This document shows, in pieces, positions 60,939 to 64,000 of a stretch of 64,000 nt of DNA. Both the position numbers and the translations under genes were made by a program. The DNA is from Pontiella agarivorans (GTDB taxonomy: Bacteria > Verrucomicrobiota > Kiritimatiellia > Kiritimatiellales > Pontiellaceae): the NCBI RefSeq assembly GCF_034531395.1, contig NZ_JARVCO010000002.1, positions 62,001 to 126,000 of the forward strand. The letters are read 5' to 3'. Under the pieces are notes generated by a model. The model saw only the letters and a program-made list of their open reading frames with translations. It was not told where the DNA came from and did not search any database. Each line of letters begins with the position of its first letter. Within the stretch, counting starts at the first letter, position 1.

Positions 60939-62375
60939 ATGGTTAAAAATAGAACAGCAGCTGTCGCCTTAAGCTGCACCGTCCTCGCCTTTCTATTCAG
61001 CGGCCAGGCCTTTTCGGGTTCCCGGCCGAACGTGCTATTCATTGCGATTGACGATCTCAATGCCTGTCCGGACCGGATGGGCGGAGAAACGGTGGTGCAG
61101 ACGCCGAATATCAATCGTCTGGCGGATCGGGGGGTCTTTTTTATGAATGCCCACTGCGCGGCTCCCTCCTGCGGGCCGTCGCGGGCTGCTGTGCTTTCGG
61201 GCATGGCTCCGGCCGCTACGGGGGTGTACAGCAATAATCAGGACTGGCGGAAAAATTCCGTGCTGAAAGACCGCCCGACGATTCCTCAGTACTTTAAGGA
61301 CCAGGGCTATGAGGTGGTCGGCGGCGGAAAAATCTACCATGCTTCATCGTTCAGTGAGATCCAGCGGGCGGGGCTGTTTGATCCGAAACCGTGGGACGAC
61401 TATTTTCCGTCCAGAAAGCAGCAGCTGCTGGAAGATGTTATTGAGGGGCACAGCGGCCGGTTCGACTGGGCGGCTACGGAGATGTCGCCTGAGGAAACAG
61501 GGGATGGAAAGGTGGTGGCCTGGGCATCGGAAATGCTCGCCCGGGAGTATGACCGTCCGCTCTTTCTGGCGGTCGGGATTTATCATCCGCACTATCCCTG
61601 GTATACGCCCCGAAAATATTATGATCGGCATCCGATGGATCAGCTCTCTCTTCCGGAGATTCCAGCGGATGATATGGATGATCTTCCGCCCGCCGGACAG
61701 AAAATGGGGAATGACCACTATCATAAAAAAATGGTGGAGGACGGGGAATGGGAGGAATACGTTCGCGGTTACAACGCTGCGGTAAGTTTTGCCGATGATA
61801 TGGTTGGACGTTTGTTGACCGCGCTTGAAAAAAGTCCGCATGCAGAAAATACGGTGGTCGTTCTCTGGTCGGACCACGGGTACCATAACGGGCAGAAGCA
61901 GCGGTGGGAAAAATATGCACTTTGGGAGCAGACGACCCGGGTGCCGCTCATTTTTTCCGCTCCTGGATTTAAGGGCGGGCTGGAATGTGCTGAACCGGTC
62001 AGTCTGCTGGATATTTTTCCAACCCTGAACGATATCTGTGGTTTTCCGGCTGTGGAGCGGCTGGATGGAGAGAGTCTGGTTCCGCTGATGCAGAATCCCG
62101 GAAAGAAGACCGGGCGTGCGGTGGTCATCACCACCAAGTATAAGACGCATGCGGTTCGCACTGACCGGTGGCGCTATATTCGCTATGCGAACGGAGACGA
62201 GGAACTTTACGACCAGAAGAAAGATCCGAAGAATTTTACGAACCTGGCCGAAAACCCGGAATATGCCGGGGTTAAGGCCGAGTTAAGCCGGCTTCTTCCG
62301 GCGTATAACGCCCCAATCAATCCTACGGGCAACTGGAAGAAAAAAAGCCCGGAACTCCAAGCTGATCATAAATGA
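60939..62375 (+). CDS. S1 sulfatase, iduronate-2-sulfatase-like
   Basis: A 478-residue secreted sulfatase with signal peptide to AFSGS; the ribosome site is weak. Motifs: VLFIAIDDLNACPDRMGG, C-G-P-S-R with Cys78, AVLSGMAPAATGV, GGGKIYHAS, YHPHYPWYTP and LWSDHGYHNGQK. The C-terminus WRYIRYANGDEELYDQKKDPKN is nearly superimposable on that of the 50407 product, so these two copies are close paralogues. Last sulfatase in the window; 75 nt separate it from a small unknown gene. Confidence 0.92.
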   Translation: MVKNRTAAVALSCTVLAFLFSGQAFSGSRPNVLFIAIDDLNACPDRMGGETVVQTPNINRLADRGVFFMNAHCAAPSCGPSRAAVLSGMAPAATGVYSNNQDWRKNSVLKDRPTIPQYFKDQGYEVVGGGKIYHASSFSEIQRAGLFDPKPWDDYFPSRKQQLLEDVIEGHSGRFDWAATEMSPEETGDGKVVAWASEMLAREYDRPLFLAVGIYHPHYPWYTPRKYYDRHPMDQLSLPEIPADDMDDLPPAGQKMGNDHYHKKMVEDGEWEEYVRGYNAAVSFADDMVGRLLTALEKSPHAENTVVVLWSDHGYHNGQKQRWEKYALWEQTTRVPLIFSAPGFKGGLECAEPVSLLDIFPTLNDICGFPAVERLDGESLVPLMQNPGKKTGRAVVITTKYKTHAVRTDRWRYIRYANGDEELYDQKKDPKNFTNLAENPEYAGVKAELSRLLPAYNAPINPTGNWKKKSPELQADHK

Positions 62376-62450
62376 AGCAGGTCCGGCCCGCTCCGCCGTT
62401 TGGTGGGTGGACGGCAAGGGAAGTTGATCAATAAATAAAAGGGAAAAATA

Positions 62451-63077
62451 ATGAAAAGAAAGTGGATTATTCTCGGTGCAGCAGGTGTCTTGTTTGCGGC
62501 GGCAACAGCAACCGCCGGGACGGCAAAACATGCTGCACGAGTCATGGTTAAAGGGGAGCTGGAGAAGGAACGTGAATCATCCAAGGATGAACGGGAGAAC
62601 AGCAGCACCCGGATTAAGTCGGAAAGTCAGCATTATGAACTGCAGGTGACGGTTTCAAATGTCATCAAAAAGGACGGTACATTTGATTTGGAGTGGTATT
62701 TCTTTAAGCGGAATCTGGATTCAGAAGGCGAAAAGAGTGAGCCGGTTTTGTGTGAAAAAGACAAGGTGACACTCTCTATTGCCGGAATGAAGCGGGTTCA
62801 GCATTCCGTACATTCCGCTGAACTGATCTGGAAAGAAACAAAAACAAGTAAATCGAGCAGCAATAATAACAGCTCGGGTTCTTCCGGCGGCAAAACCTTC
62901 AGCGGATCCATGTATGACGGTTATGTGATTCTGGTCAGAAATGAAGGGCAGATTGTTGCGAAATATTCAGATGAACGAAAGTATCTGACTCCAACCTGGA
63001 TGGGTCGTTTGGATATGCCGGTTGAAGCGGGAAGTGCACGGTCTTCTGCTCCGAAAAAGAAGAAAAAGAAGAAATAG
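62451..63077 (+). CDS. Small secreted protein of unknown function with poly-Lys tail
   Basis: A 208-residue protein not recognised as any family. Signal peptide of about 22 residues (to TATAG). The middle (~55-115) is beta-strand-rich (HYELQVTVSNVIKKDGTFD, LEWYFFKRNL). A Ser/Asn/Gly-rich loop (SSSNNNSSGSSGG, ~134-146) separates it from a second beta segment. The end is APKKKKKKK, seven consecutive Lys. Highly charged overall. AAGGGA precedes the ATG. Codon use resembles its neighbours, and the + orientation at the end of the sulfatase block suggests it belongs to the island. A basic tail could bind polyanionic glycan, but that is a guess. Confidence 0.6.
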   Translation: MKRKWIILGAAGVLFAAATATAGTAKHAARVMVKGELEKERESSKDERENSSTRIKSESQHYELQVTVSNVIKKDGTFDLEWYFFKRNLDSEGEKSEPVLCEKDKVTLSIAGMKRVQHSVHSAELIWKETKTSKSSSNNNSSGSSGGKTFSGSMYDGYVILVRNEGQIVAKYSDERKYLTPTWMGRLDMPVEAGSARSSAPKKKKKKK

Positions 63078-63311
63078 AACGCCGGTTCCGGCATCGGGTT
63101 TTCTACGATGCTGTATACAAAGGACCATGTTTGTTTCATGATATTCAGGGATCATACGTCGGGGAACGTATTTTCCCTGAAAATCTGAGGCGGAAAAACG
63201 AATAGAAAATATGGGCACTCCGTCGATTCAGCCATAAAACGTCTTTACCTGACGATGCCGAACAAAGAGATGAACGATATCGCCAGAGCTTTTAATGTTG
63301 AACAGGAATAA

Positions 63312-64000
63312 ATGATGAAAATAAACCGACCAATCTTTTCCTTATCGCGCAGCATCTTGCTGGGCTGCTTGATAAGTTCCACCGCCTGGACGGAAAAAAT
63401 AAATTTTAATGCCGACTGGCGGTTTCTCCGACAGGACGTTTCCGGAGCGGATTCCGTGGAATTCGATGATCGCGGATGGACGCAGGTTTCGGCTCCGCAT
63501 ACGTATAATGACACCGATACGTTCGATGATTTTTCTCCGTCCGGACACCGCGGTGAAATGAATCAGTGGGGTGGAAAAACCTGGTACAGGAAAACGTTCA
63601 CGGTTCCCGCAGACTGGAACCGAAAAACGGTGATTATCGAATTTGAAGCGGTTCGGCAACTGGCGGATATTTATTGCAATGGTGTGAAAGTCGGACATTG
63701 TGAAAACGGATTCGTTCCGTTTGGGGCAGACCTCAGTGCTCATCTGAAGCCGGGGCAGGAAAACGTCATTGCTGTGGCCTGTGACAACAGTTTTGTGAAA
63801 GACACCGATTTCGGTGGGGACCGAAAACAGGTTTGGCATCATTTTGCAGGCGGTGCAAAGCTGCCCTGGAATAATCCGCATTGGCACCCGGCGCACGGCG
63901 GAATTTATCGCAATGTATTTCTGCATGTCAGTGAACCGCTTCACCTGACCCAGCCGCTTTACAACAACATGGAAACGGTCGGTACGTATGTATATGCACT
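63312..64000 (+). CDS. GH2-family glycosidase, 5' part only (cut by window edge)
   Basis: An open frame of 229 codons from the ATG at 63312 (AGGAATAA upstream) runs off the end of the window with no stop. A signal peptide covers ~1-28. Then INFNADWRFLRQDVSG and VSAPHTYNDTDTFD, KTWYRKTFTVP, DIYCNGVKVG and HGGIYRNVFLHV are the classic order of the GH2 N-terminal sugar-binding domain. The catalytic barrel lies beyond the window, so the activity (galactosidase, glucuronidase or other) cannot be named. The 63078-63311 gap before it holds only a short open stretch (KRLYLTMPNKEMNDIARAF) of doubtful meaning. Confidence 0.88.
   Translation, partial: MMKINRPIFSLSRSILLGCLISSTAWTEKINFNADWRFLRQDVSGADSVEFDDRGWTQVSAPHTYNDTDTFDDFSPSGHRGEMNQWGGKTWYRKTFTVPADWNRKTVIIEFEAVRQLADIYCNGVKVGHCENGFVPFGADLSAHLKPGQENVIAVACDNSFVKDTDFGGDRKQVWHHFAGGAKLPWNNPHWHPAHGGIYRNVFLHVSEPLHLTQPLYNNMETVGTYVYA

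Noticed and set aside
63200-63310. Possible C-terminal coding fragment (KRLYLTMPNKEMNDIARAF)
   Set aside because: The stretch reads plausibly but is about 30 codons, has no start and no recognised relative; too little to call a gene or remnant.

Overview
The window reads as one continuous polysaccharide-degradation island from a Gram-negative bacterium. The likeliest source is the Kiritimatiellota (Pontiella-like, Kiritimatiellales) or a nearby member of the PVC group. The reasons are 14 family S1 sulfatases in 64 kb, almost every protein carrying an export signal, moderate GC, two Tat-type leaders, and no SusC/SusD pair as a Bacteroidota locus would have. Every convincing gene is on the + strand. 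There are no tRNA, rRNA, CRISPR, transposase or phage genes.

Layout. (1) 1-4238: GH43-like propeller, sulfatase and GH29 fucosidase, the tail of a unit that starts before the window. (2) 4668-24282: six sulfatases, a second GH43-like protein, a VCBS/FG-GAP-propeller protein (possibly lambda-carrageenase-like) preceded by an internally deleted copy of itself, a GH2 enzyme and a heparinase II/III-like lyase. (3) 24859-41239: a large modular beta-helix protein, a GH42-like enzyme, a GH127 enzyme with an intact zinc site, a LacZ-like GH2, a Tat-exported FAD oxidoreductase and a two-component system. (4) 41440-44313: a large modular secreted protein closed by a strong terminator. (5) 44667-63077: seven more sulfatases, two compact beta-helix (GH82-like) proteins, a GH109-like oxidoreductase-type glycosidase, a second GH42-like enzyme and a small unknown secreted protein. 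(6) 63312 to the end: the start of another GH2 enzyme, cut by the window edge.

How it may work: secreted endo-acting beta-helix, propeller and lyase proteins cut a sulfated glycan. The sulfatases strip sulfate esters, and exo-glycosidases (GH2, GH29, GH42-like, GH43-like, GH109, GH127) finish the oligosaccharides. The combination of GH82-like, GH127, GH2 and possible GH150 proteins points to a carrageenan-like sulfated galactan, while GH29 and the lyase suggest fucose and possibly uronate decorations. The substrate is inference.

The most notable unexplained signal is a non-coding element of about 80 bp present three times (about 4519, 24637 and 44518). It has identical internal spacing, including TTGTAGT-N15-ACTACAA, and each copy lies ahead of a major gene block. 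In two copies it sits exactly the same distance from the start codon. It looks like the operator/promoter of a cluster-wide regulon. The histidine kinase at 38548 carries two predicted discoidin-like sensor folds and is a candidate input. All three inter-block gaps also contain what look like decayed gene ends.
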